Shown: piece after piece, positions 8,240-16,400 of the stretch
Position numbering within the stretch: position 1 is the first letter of the stretch
How the letters are laid out: each line of letters opens with the position of its first letter
Assembly (NCBI GenBank): GCA_964619775.1
Contig: CAZUFB010000013.1
Location: 1 to 37,595, forward strand
From: CAZUFB01 sp964619775
GTDB taxonomy: Bacteria > Actinomycetota > Coriobacteriia > Coriobacteriales > UMGS124
DNA: 37,595 bases
Direction: 5' to 3'
Position numbers and translations under genes: made by a program
Notes under the pieces: model-generated
What the model was told of the DNA's origin: nothing
The model's input: the letters and a program-made list of their open reading frames with translations, nothing else
The model's database searches: none

Positions 8240-9649
8240 CTAGGCGCCGCGGCGGGCGCCCAGGGCCTCCACGATCGCAGGCGCCAGCATCGTGACGTCG
8301 CCCGCACCCATCGTGAGCACGGCGTCGCCGGGCCGGCACACCTCGGCGAGATGGCGCACGATGTCGTGGCGGTTGGGCATGTAGCGCGCCGCCGCGCCGG
8401 GCCGGCAGTCTTTGATCGACTTGACGACTGTCTTGCCGGTGACGCCGGGGACGGGAGTCTCACCGGCCGAGAAGACGTCCATCACAAGCACCTCGTCGGC
8501 CAGGTCAAACGCCGGGCCGAACGATGCGGCGAGCGCCTGGGTGCGCGAGTAGCGGTGGGGCTGGAACACGACGCGCAGGCACCCCGCGCACTGCGCGGCG
8601 GCGGCCGTCAAGGTCGCCGCAATCTCGGTGGGATGGTGGCCGTAGTCGTCGACGACGCGCACCCCGTCGACCTCCCCTACCAGCTCGAAGCGCCGGTGCA
8701 CCCCCGCAAAGCTCGAGATGGCCGAGGCCGCCTCGCCGACCGGCAGGCCAAGCACCCATGCCAGGCAGAGCACCGCGGTAGCGTTGAGGCAGTTGTGGGC
8801 GCCGGGGTTGTGGTCGAGGTGCAAATGTTCGACGGACCCGTCGGGCAGACGCACGGCGAAGGCGTTGGTGCCTGCGACGTCCTCGACGGAGCACACGGCG
8901 TCGTTGCCCGCATCGAAGCCGTAGGTCACGACGCGCCGCCCGCAGGTGCGCGCCAGCTCGGGCAGTCGCGGGTCCTCGCCGCACACGATGAGGCAGCCGT
9001 CCTCGGGCACCGAGGACATCAGCTGGCAGAAGGTCTCCTCAATCTCCTTGAGCGAGCCGTAGTGGTCGAGGTGGTCGGCCTCGATGTTGGTCACGATGAC
9101 GACGTTGGGGTCGAGGAAGAGGAACGACCCGTCGCTCTCGTCTGCCTCCGCCACGAAGTAGGGGCCCTCGCCCGAATAGCCGTTGGTCTCGTAGCCGTCG
9201 ATGACTCCGCCGATGAGGAAGGTGGGCTTTTGGCCCATGCGCTCGAGCATCGTGGCCGCCAGCGACGAGGTGGTCGTCTTGCCGTGGGTGCCCGCGCAGG
9301 CGACCGTCACCGCACCGCTCGAAAGGTACGACAGCATCTTGGCGCGGTGCCACACCTCGATGCCCAGCTCGCGGGCGCGCATCAGCTCGGGGTTGTCTTC
9401 GGGGATGGCGGCCGAGATGACCACGACCTCGGGGGCCACCCGGTCGACCGTGGCGGCGTGATGCCCCAGCACGACGTCGATGCCTTCCTTGACGAGCGGG
9501 CGGGTGTAGCGCGACGCCTTGAGGTCGGAGCCCGTCACCGTGTAGCCGCGCTGGTGCAGCACGAGCGCGATGCCGCTCATGCCCGCACCGCCGATGCCGA
9601 TGAAGTGGACGCGCTCGAACGGGCGCCCCGCGTTGTCGTCGTGTGCCAT
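8240..9649 (-). CDS. murC: UDP-N-acetylmuramate-L-alanine ligase MurC
   Basis: A 469-residue Mur ligase that adds the first amino acid, normally L-Ala, to UDP-MurNAc using ATP. The N-terminal Rossmann-like domain has HFIGIGGAGMSGIA (15-28), the ATP loop is GTHGKTTT (120-127), the central domain contains EADESDGSF and NIEADHLDHYG, and the C-terminal domain has DDYGHHPTEI and FQPHRYSRT. All expected motifs are present and the length is normal. It lies between murG and murB in the canonical order. A GGGA-type ribosome site lies 11 nt before the ATG. Confidence 0.97.
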   Translation of the reverse strand: MAHDDNAGRPFERVHFIGIGGAGMSGIALVLHQRGYTVTGSDLKASRYTRPLVKEGIDVVLGHHAATVDRVAPEVVVISAAIPEDNPELMRARELGIEVWHRAKMLSYLSSGAVTVACAGTHGKTTTSSLAATMLERMGQKPTFLIGGVIDGYETNGYSGEGPYFVAEADESDGSFLFLDPNVVIVTNIEADHLDHYGSLKEIEETFCQLMSSVPEDGCLIVCGEDPRLPELARTCGRRVVTYGFDAGNDAVCSVEDVAGTNAFAVRLPDGSVEHLHLDHNPGAHNCLNATAVLCLAWVLGLPVGEAASAISSFAGVHRRFELVGEVDGVRVVDDYGHHPTEIAATLTAAAAQCAGCLRVVFQPHRYSRTQALAASFGPAFDLADEVLVMDVFSAGETPVPGVTGKTVVKSIKDCRPGAAARYMPNRHDIVRHLAEVCRPGDAVLTMGAGDVTMLAPAIVEALGARRGA

Positions 9650-9688
9650 AGTGCGGAAGGTCCCTTTCCTGGGTCGGTCGCTTGCGAA

Positions 9689-10843
9689 CTATCTTACCCG
9701 CGGTCGGGGCGGGCCCGGGTCCGGAGGGCCGCCCGCCGCGGCCCGCTCCACAGCATCTGCCAGACGCCCGGCGGCCTCGGCGCAGCCCAGCCCCTCGAGC
9801 GCCGCGCGCATGCGCGCGCGCCGCCCGGCGTCGTCCACCAGCTCCAGCAGCGCCTGCGCAAAGCGCCCCCCGTCGAGGTCGGCGTCGTCCACCAGCACGG
9901 CACCGCCGGCCTCCACCAGATAGCCCGCGTTGGTGGCCTGGTGGTTCTCGGTGGCGTAGGGGTAGGGAACCAGGATGCTCGGCACGCAGCGCGCCGCAAT
10001 CTCGGCGACCGAGCTCGCCCCGGCGCGCGAGAGCACCGCGTCGGCGGCGGCCAGGTTCGACCCCATGTCGTCGATGTAGGGCGAGACGCGCCAGCGCCGC
10101 GCCTCCTCCTCGCCGAGGGCCAGCGCCTCGACGCACTCCTCGTAGTCGCGCGTCCCGGTGGCGTGCAGCACATAGAGGCCGGGACGGCCGAGCAGCTCGT
10201 CCTTGAGGCGCACTACGGTGCGGTTGAGATGCTGGGCCCCCAGGCTGCCGCCGAAGACGAGCAGCACGGTAGCCCCGTCGGGCAGGCCGAGCGCCGCACG
10301 GCCCTGCGCGCGGGTGGGCGCGAGCACGCTGGCGCGCACCGGGTTGCCGCAGACGACGATCTCGGTGGCAGGGCCCGTGCGCCCCTCGAAGGCCGCGCGC
10401 GACGAGGGGTAGGTGAGCGCGAGCACCGCCGCCTTCTTGGCAAGCGCCTTGTTTGCCATGCCGGGCACGGAGTTCTGCTCGTGCAGCACGAGCGGCACCC
10501 CCGCGCGAGCTGCGGCGTCAGCCAGCGGGAACTCCACATACGCCCCGAAGCCCACCGCGACGGCCGGCGCGCCCCGTTCGGCGAACTCGCGCAGCACGCG
10601 CCGGCGGGCGGCGCGCATCTTAAGCAGCGCGCTCAGCGCCGTCCACGGGCGCGAGCGGTCGAAACCCGATACGTCGAGCCCCTCGAAGGCGAATCCCTGC
10701 TCGGGCACCATCGAGGACTCCATGCCGCGCACGGTGCCGTAGAAGCGGACCTCGTGGCCGCGCCCGCGCAGCTCCTGGGCCAAGGCCAACGCCGGGTTGA
10801 TGTGACCCGCCGTGCCACCGGCGGCTATCGCGACGACGCCCAT
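9689..10843 (-). CDS. murG: Lipid I N-acetylglucosaminyltransferase MurG
   Basis: A 384-residue peripheral membrane GT-B enzyme that converts lipid I to lipid II using UDP-GlcNAc. Motifs: the N-terminal glycine loop AGGTAGHINPALALA with its catalytic-region histidine, HEQNSVPGMANK, GGSLGAQHLN, SRAGASSVAEIAA, and the donor-binding ATENHQATNA. The start is ATG 10843 with GGGGAGGA 5 nt upstream; it lies inside the end of ftsW (19-nt overlap). The frame is open further upstream but those codons only duplicate ftsW in another phase. Confidence 0.96.
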   Translation of the reverse strand: MGVVAIAAGGTAGHINPALALAQELRGRGHEVRFYGTVRGMESSMVPEQGFAFEGLDVSGFDRSRPWTALSALLKMRAARRRVLREFAERGAPAVAVGFGAYVEFPLADAAARAGVPLVLHEQNSVPGMANKALAKKAAVLALTYPSSRAAFEGRTGPATEIVVCGNPVRASVLAPTRAQGRAALGLPDGATVLLVFGGSLGAQHLNRTVVRLKDELLGRPGLYVLHATGTRDYEECVEALALGEEEARRWRVSPYIDDMGSNLAAADAVLSRAGASSVAEIAARCVPSILVPYPYATENHQATNAGYLVEAGGAVLVDDADLDGGRFAQALLELVDDAGRRARMRAALEGLGCAEAAGRLADAVERAAAGGPPDPGPPRPRVR

Positions 10844-12270
10844 CGGTTCCTCCCCTCGTCGTCGGGCCGCGCCCGCTCCCGGAACTGCCGCGGCGCGGCG
10901 CGGGACGTGTCGGCCCCCTCGTACGCCTGTCTGCGCCCGGAAGCGCGCCCCCATCCTGCATCATAGCGGTCCAGCCGTTCGGAGACGTCGGCAGGCGGCG
11001 CGACGTCGTGCGGCAGGCGCCCGCTCCTCGGCTGCGGCGCACCGCCGTCAAGCAGCTTGAGCTGGGGTCGCTCGGCGCGCAGGGCCCGTGCACGCGGCTC
11101 GGGTGCCGCCAGCTCGCCGTCGCGCGCCACGCCCAGCAGCAGACCCACGCTTAGGAGGCACGAGATCGCCGACGATCCTCCCGACGAGACAAACGGCAAA
11201 GGCCGGCCCGACAGCGGCAGCACGCCAAGCACGCCGCCCATGTTGAGCAGCGCCTGCACCTCGATGGTGATCGTGAGGCCCGCCGCCATGAGCGCCGAGA
11301 CCCGATCGCGCCTGCCGGCCGCAACGGCGATGCGCATCCCCGACCAGCCCAACAGCACGAACAGCAAGATCACGAAGACCGCGCCGACAAAGCCCAGCTC
11401 TTCGCCGATGATGGCGAAAATGTAGTCGTTCTCGGCCTCGGGCAGGTAGGAGTACTTCTGCCGCGAGTTGCCCAGCCCCAGCCCAAAGAAGCCGCCCGAC
11501 GCAAAGGCGTACAGGCCGTGGATGGGCTGCCAACCGTCGCCGTAGTAGTCGGAGTAGGGGTCGAGCCAGATCGTGAGACGCGAGGTACGGTAGCGCGCGG
11601 CGAAGATGAGCACGATGACGGCCGCCACGCACAGCACTGCAAGCACCACGAGGAAGGGTATCCGCACGCGCGCGAGCACCGCCATGAGGTAGATGGTCGC
11701 GCCCACGATGAGCAGGGTGCCCAGGTCGCGCTGGAACAGGATGAGGGCGAACGGCAGCACCACGAAGAATGCCATCATCGCAAACGCCTTGCGCCAGCTG
11801 TACTGGCCGTGCTCCCAACCGGCCAAGATACGCGCAGCGCTCATGACGAGTGCGATCTTGGCGAACTCCGAGGGCTGCAGCGAGAACGGCCCCACGGAGA
11901 TCCAGCGCGTCGCGCCGTGGCTGTCGTCGCCCAGCACGAGCACCAGCACCAGCAGCACCAGCACGGCGCCCCAAAGCACGTAGAACATCTTGCCTGTGAT
12001 CCAAAACGACCCGCCTACGGCGCGCACGATAAGGCACAAGCCCAGGCCGATCAGCATATATAAGGCCTGCGAGCTGGCCTCGCCCCAGGCCGAGGCCCCC
12101 TCCTCCACCGCCTCCACCGAGGAAGCCGAGAAGACCATCACCACGCCGAGCACGCACAGCAGCGCCGTCGCCACCGCAAGCAGCACCGGCGCCGACGTGA
12201 GGTGCTCCTTGGTCCAGAACTGCCTGCCGCGCTCAGGCCGGGCGGCCGCCTCGGCGCGCGCGGCGCTCAC
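10825..12270 (-). CDS. ftsW: Septal peptidoglycan polymerase FtsW (SEDS family)
   Basis: A 481-residue SEDS glycosyltransferase that polymerises lipid II together with FtsI. About ten membrane segments span residues 25-380. Signature motifs are GATRWISVGPFSLQPSEFAKI, FQRDLGTLLI, the extracellular loop with WLDPYSDYYGDGWQPIHGLYAF, AENDYIFAIIGEELGF and LPFVSSGGSS. The last is usually FISYGGSS, so Tyr is replaced by Ser. A charged cytoplasmic tail (about 385-481) follows. GTG 12270 is the start: it overlaps the murD stop as GTGA, with GGAGG 7 nt upstream. Confidence 0.94.
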   Translation of the reverse strand: MSAARAEAAARPERGRQFWTKEHLTSAPVLLAVATALLCVLGVVMVFSASSVEAVEEGASAWGEASSQALYMLIGLGLCLIVRAVGGSFWITGKMFYVLWGAVLVLLVLVLVLGDDSHGATRWISVGPFSLQPSEFAKIALVMSAARILAGWEHGQYSWRKAFAMMAFFVVLPFALILFQRDLGTLLIVGATIYLMAVLARVRIPFLVVLAVLCVAAVIVLIFAARYRTSRLTIWLDPYSDYYGDGWQPIHGLYAFASGGFFGLGLGNSRQKYSYLPEAENDYIFAIIGEELGFVGAVFVILLFVLLGWSGMRIAVAAGRRDRVSALMAAGLTITIEVQALLNMGGVLGVLPLSGRPLPFVSSGGSSAISCLLSVGLLLGVARDGELAAPEPRARALRAERPQLKLLDGGAPQPRSGRLPHDVAPPADVSERLDRYDAGWGRASGRRQAYEGADTSRAAPRQFRERARPDDEGRNRWASSR

Positions 12271-13691
12271 CGTGCGGCCTCCGCGTCCCCGGCGGCCCGC
12301 GCAAGCTCGGCGACCCACGCCTTGAAGGTACGCCCGCGCTCGGCATAGCCGTCGAACTCGTCGAACGACGAGCAGGCCGGCGACAGGAGCACGACGTCGC
12401 CCGGACGGGCCAGGGCGCGCGCGGTATCGAAGGCCTCGCGCATGTGCGGGGCGCGCGCCAAGGTGCAGGAACACCCGGGAACCCGTGCGCAAGCCGCCTC
12501 GAGCGCCTCGTACAAGCGCGGCCCGGCCGCCCCGTAGGCCACCGCGCCCCGACAGCGACCGGCCACCGCGGCGGCCAGGGGGGCCAGGTCGGTCCCCTTG
12601 TCGCGGCCTCCGAGCATCACGACGGCGCGACCCGCCTCGAAGGCCCCGAGCGCCTGGAGGGTCGCGTCGACGTTGGTGCCCTTCGAGTCGTCGAAGAACG
12701 CCACGCCGCCCACCTCGCCGCACGGCTCGATGCGGTGCCCGAGGGGCGCGAACTCGAGCAGCCCGCGCGCCACGGACCGGTCGTCGGCGCCAGCCTCGAG
12801 GGCCAGCGCGGCGGCGACCAGGGCGTTCTGCGCGTTGTGGGGACCTTTGAGACGCATGTCGGAGAAGCTGCACAGCACGTGGTCGTCTCCGTGCAGGCGC
12901 ACCGCCAGACGACCCCGCGCGTCCACCCAGGCTCCGTCGCCCCCCGCACCCGGCTCATCGCCCACCACCGCGACGCGTCGGCCGGCCGCCCTGAGGCGCG
13001 CCGCCATGCCGCGGCACTCCTCGCCGGCGCCCACCAGGCACAGCGCGTCGGGCGCCATCGCGGAGAAGACCCGCTCCTTGTCGGCGCGGTAGGCCTCGAA
13101 CGACCCGTGCCATTCGAGGTGGTCGGGAGTCACGTTGAGCACCGCGGCCGCCATCGGGGCGAAGCGGCTCGTGCCGTGCAGCTGGAAGCTCGACATCTCG
13201 GCGACGAACACCTCGCCGGGCGCGCGGTCGGCGAGGCAGGCGACGGGCGGCAGGCCGATGTTGCCCACCGGCCGGGCGGCCCGACCCGCGGCGCGCAACA
13301 GCTCGCACGCCAGCGCCGTGGTGGTGGTCTTGCCGTTGGTGCCCGTCACGGCCAGCCAGTCGGCGGTGCTTTCGCGCCAGGCCAGCTCGGGCTCGCTCAC
13401 CAGCTCGCGGCAGTGCGCCGCAGCGCTTGCGTAGAAGCTCCCCGTGCAGGGGATGCCCGGGCTCGCCACGCCCAGGTCGAAGAAGCCCTCGAGCTCCTCG
13501 GTGCCGTAGACAACCCGTACGCCGCACGCCTCGAGCGCCCCGCCGCAGGCGCGCGCAGCCTCGCCGCACCGGCCCGCAAACGCGGTGACCGAGCGCACCG
13601 ACCCTTCCGGCAGCCCGGCCAGGTACTCGCCTACCGCCCGGGTCGACGCGCCGAGGCCCAGCAGGGCCACATCGCCAAAACGCTGCGCCAT
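12267..13691 (-). CDS. murD: UDP-N-acetylmuramoylalanine-D-glutamate ligase MurD
   Basis: A 474-residue ATP-dependent Mur ligase that adds D-Glu to UDP-MurNAc-L-Ala. Visible are the N-terminal LLGLGASTRAVGEYL loop, the ATP motif GTNGKTTTT (117-125), AEMSSFQL, LNVTPDHLEWHGSFEAY, DDSKGTNVDAT and the GGRDKGTDL loop, all diagnostic for MurD. ATG 13691 has GGAG 8 nt upstream; the in-frame codons further up lie in the non-coding gap. It is followed directly by ftsW (GTGA overlap). Confidence 0.96.
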   Translation of the reverse strand: MAQRFGDVALLGLGASTRAVGEYLAGLPEGSVRSVTAFAGRCGEAARACGGALEACGVRVVYGTEELEGFFDLGVASPGIPCTGSFYASAAAHCRELVSEPELAWRESTADWLAVTGTNGKTTTTALACELLRAAGRAARPVGNIGLPPVACLADRAPGEVFVAEMSSFQLHGTSRFAPMAAAVLNVTPDHLEWHGSFEAYRADKERVFSAMAPDALCLVGAGEECRGMAARLRAAGRRVAVVGDEPGAGGDGAWVDARGRLAVRLHGDDHVLCSFSDMRLKGPHNAQNALVAAALALEAGADDRSVARGLLEFAPLGHRIEPCGEVGGVAFFDDSKGTNVDATLQALGAFEAGRAVVMLGGRDKGTDLAPLAAAVAGRCRGAVAYGAAGPRLYEALEAACARVPGCSCTLARAPHMREAFDTARALARPGDVVLLSPACSSFDEFDGYAERGRTFKAWVAELARAAGDAEAAR

Positions 13692-13766
13692 AAGCGCATC
13701 TCCTTTGCCTTTACCGCACACCCACCGCATCCCGGGCGGGAGGCGGCGGGCCCAACCGACGGCGAA

Positions 13767-13798
13767 GCCGGCAGGCCTCCCGAACGGGGCCTACCGGC
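13767..13798 (-). other. Strong stem-loop between mraY and murD
   Basis: GCCGG-t-AGGCC-CCG and CGGG-AGGCCT-G-CCGGC fold into a long GC-rich hairpin with a small bulge and a TTC-type loop. No U-tract follows. It sits in the 138-nt mraY-murD gap and could act as an RNA-stability or partial-termination element. Confidence 0.45.
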
Positions 13799-13829
13799 GC
13801 CGCACCGAACAGCGTTGCAAACGCCCTGC

Positions 13830-14861
13830 TCAGCCGAACTGGAAGAACAGCGCGAAGCCGAGCGCGGCGAACGCCGCCGCGATGAGCCAGAAACGCGTCA
13901 CCACCTTGGTCTCGGCCCAGCCCTTCTTCTCGAAGTGGTGGTGCAGGGGCGCCATGAGGAAGACGCGCCTGCCCGTGAGCTTGAAACTGGCGACCTGGAT
14001 GATGACCGACATCACCTCGACGATGAAGATGCCGCCGATGGCAAGCGACACGACCTCGGTCTTGGTGAGGATCGCCAGCGCGGCGAAGGCCGTGCCCAAG
14101 GCGAGCGACCCGGTGTCGCCCATGAAGATCGACGCCGGGTAGCAGTTGAACCAGAGGAAGCCCACGCAGGCGCCAACGCAGGCGAAGGCGAACACCGCCA
14201 GTGCCAAGTCGTCGCTCGTGAAGGCCACCATGCCCATCACGGCCAACGTCACCGCCGAGCATCCCCCGCACAGGCCGTCAAGCCCGTCGTTGAGGTTGAC
14301 GGCGTTGGAGAAGCCGGCCATGAGCAGGAAGACGAAGACCACATAGAGCCACGGAACTGTGATCTGAACCTCCCCCACCGTGAAGGTGGGCGCCAGGACG
14401 CCCAGGTCGATGCCGAATCCGCCCGGCAGCGTCACGACGGGCGACAGGTCGAGCATGTTGACCGCCAGCAGCGTGAACGCCACCACGATAAGCGCCTGGC
14501 CGATGAGCTTGGCGTGCGGGGTGAGGCCCAGCGAACGCCGGTGGGCGACCGACTCGAAGTCGTCGAGGAAACCCAGCAGCGCGGTGAGCACCGTGGCGAG
14601 CAGCGCCAGCACAAGCGGCGTGTTGAACGGCGCAAACACCAGGCAGGTCACCACGACAGCCACGAGCAGCACCACGCCGCCCATGGTGGGCGTGCCCTGC
14701 TTCTGCAGGTGGCGCTGCGGGCCGTCGGCGCGGATCTGCTGGCCGATCTTGCGGTAGCGCAGCAGGCGAATCCAGAACGGCATGAGCGCCAATACGATGG
14801 CGGCCGCCAGGAACAACGCCAGGAACACGACGTAGGTGGGGTAACTGGAGGCTATGCCCAT
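13830..14861 (-). CDS. mraY: Phospho-N-acetylmuramoyl-pentapeptide transferase MraY
   Basis: A 343-residue polytopic membrane enzyme that moves phospho-MurNAc-pentapeptide to undecaprenyl phosphate, giving lipid I. About ten membrane segments are present. Diagnostic motifs are KQGTPTMGGV, the Mg-binding LGFLDDFE, the catalytic NLNDGLDGL, FMGDTGSLALG and the cytoplasmic APLHHHFEKKGW. The ATG at 14861 lies within the last codons of murF (10-nt overlap), with GGAGG about 12 nt upstream, consistent with coupled translation. Confidence 0.96.
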   Translation of the reverse strand: MGIASSYPTYVVFLALFLAAAIVLALMPFWIRLLRYRKIGQQIRADGPQRHLQKQGTPTMGGVVLLVAVVVTCLVFAPFNTPLVLALLATVLTALLGFLDDFESVAHRRSLGLTPHAKLIGQALIVVAFTLLAVNMLDLSPVVTLPGGFGIDLGVLAPTFTVGEVQITVPWLYVVFVFLLMAGFSNAVNLNDGLDGLCGGCSAVTLAVMGMVAFTSDDLALAVFAFACVGACVGFLWFNCYPASIFMGDTGSLALGTAFAALAILTKTEVVSLAIGGIFIVEVMSVIIQVASFKLTGRRVFLMAPLHHHFEKKGWAETKVVTRFWLIAAAFAALGFALFFQFG

Positions 14862-16291
14862 GCGGCCGTCACCGCCTCCACGGTACGGTCGAGCCCCGTG
14901 GAACGCGACGCCTTGACGAGCACGGCGTCGCCGGGGCGCAGGACGTCGCGCAGCGCGCGCCCGGCCGCGTCGGCGTCGTCGACGGTCACCACGGCGTCCT
15001 TCTCCATGCCCATGAGGCGGGCCGCCTCGGCCATCCCGCGCGACAGCGGGCCCACGGCCACGAGCACGTCGACGGGCTTGGCGGCCACGTAGGCCCCCAC
15101 CACCGCGTGCATGACCGCGGCGGTGTCGCCGAGCTCGCCCATGTCGCCCAGGCAGGCGATGCGCCGGCTCGCCGGCAACGCGCACAGCACGTCCACGGCG
15201 CGGCGCATCGAGTCGGTGTTGGCGTTGTACGAGTCGTCGATGACCGTGAAGCCGCCCGGCGCCCTTACGACCTGCTGGTGCATCCTCATCGGACGCAGCG
15301 CGCCGAGCGCCTGCGCGATGCGGCCGGCGGAGACGCCGAGCATGTCGCCCACCGCGGCGGCGGCCAAGGCGTCGATGAGGCTGTGCTCGCCGGGCATCGC
15401 GAGGGCCAGATCGCAGGACGCCCCCGACGGCAGCACCACGCGGCCTGCGGCGCACCCCGCCGCGTCGAACGAGAACTCCGTGCAGCGCGCTTCGTCGTGC
15501 GCAGAGGTGCCGAACGTCACCGTGCGGATGCCGCGCGGCTCGGCGACCTGCCCGCGCATCCACTCGGTGTAGTCGTCCTCGCCCCACAGCACCGCAGCGG
15601 TTGGCCATCGGACCTGCCCGTCGGTCTTCACCAGGGCCTCAACCAGCTCGCCTTTGGCACGCGCGATGTTGAGGCGGCTCCCGAGCAGGCCGATGTGGGC
15701 CATGCCCACGTTGGTGACCACGCCGATGTGCGGGCGCGCCATCGCGGCGATGCGGGCGATCTCGCCAGAGGAGTTCATGCCCATCTCCACCACGAGCGCC
15801 TCGGCGTCGCGAGGACAGGCAAGCACCGTGAGCGGCGCGCCGATGAGGCTGTTGAGGTTGCCCTCGGTGGCGTGCGTCTTGAACGTCGTGCCGAGCACGG
15901 CGGCCACCATCTCCTTGGTGGTCGTCTTGCCCGACGACCCGGTGACGCCCACCACCGCGCACGACAGCCCCGAGCGCCACCAAGCGGCCAGGTCGAGCAA
16001 GAACCGCTCGGCGTCGTCGACGGCAAGCAGCGCGGCGCCGGCGGCTTCGGCCGCAGCGGCCAGGGCGGCGTCGGGCTCGCGCGTCATCGCGACGGCGCCG
16101 GCGCCCGCCTCCAGGGCGGCCCCGGCGTAGTCGTTGCCGTCGACCCGCTCGCCCGGGATGGCGACGAAAAGCTCGCCCGGAGCGACCTTGCGAGAGTCGA
16201 CGGCGACCCCTTCGACCACGCGGTCCGCGGGCCCGCACACCAGGTGCGCCCCTGTGGCCTCGACCACTCCCTGCGGGGTAACGCGCAGCAT
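14852..16291 (-). CDS. murF: UDP-MurNAc-tripeptide-D-Ala-D-Ala ligase MurF
   Basis: A 479-residue Mur ligase that joins D-Ala-D-Ala to the nucleotide tripeptide. The N-terminal VDSRKVAPGELFVAIPGERVDG is the MurE/MurF substrate domain; the ATP loop is GSSGKTTT (118-125), and TEGNLNSLIGAPLT and DDSYNANTDSMRRAV distinguish MurF from MurE. GGAG lies 7 nt before the ATG. In most clusters murE precedes murF; here ftsI does, and a 109-nt gap separates them. Confidence 0.96.
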   Translation of the reverse strand: MLRVTPQGVVEATGAHLVCGPADRVVEGVAVDSRKVAPGELFVAIPGERVDGNDYAGAALEAGAGAVAMTREPDAALAAAAEAAGAALLAVDDAERFLLDLAAWWRSGLSCAVVGVTGSSGKTTTKEMVAAVLGTTFKTHATEGNLNSLIGAPLTVLACPRDAEALVVEMGMNSSGEIARIAAMARPHIGVVTNVGMAHIGLLGSRLNIARAKGELVEALVKTDGQVRWPTAAVLWGEDDYTEWMRGQVAEPRGIRTVTFGTSAHDEARCTEFSFDAAGCAAGRVVLPSGASCDLALAMPGEHSLIDALAAAAVGDMLGVSAGRIAQALGALRPMRMHQQVVRAPGGFTVIDDSYNANTDSMRRAVDVLCALPASRRIACLGDMGELGDTAAVMHAVVGAYVAAKPVDVLVAVGPLSRGMAEAARLMGMEKDAVVTVDDADAAGRALRDVLRPGDAVLVKASRSTGLDRTVEAVTAAWA

Positions 16292-16311
16292 GCCCTATCT
16301 CCGTTCGTTCA

Positions 16312-16342
16312 GTCTGCCCCGCGCGCAGCGCACGGGGCAGAC
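16312..16342 (-). other. Perfect 10-bp hairpin just upstream of murF
   Basis: GTCTGCCCCG (16312-16321) and CGGGGCAGAC (16333-16342) pair perfectly around an 11-nt GC-rich loop, 20 nt before the murF start. In the direction of transcription a T6 run (16350-16355 as A on the plus strand) precedes it. It may mask the start region, mark an RNA end or act as an attenuator. Confidence 0.45.
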
Positions 16343-16400
16343 GGCGTATAAAAAAGCACGGCGGCCGTCCGCACGGCAGGCCGTTCCCGCGGCGCAGGCG

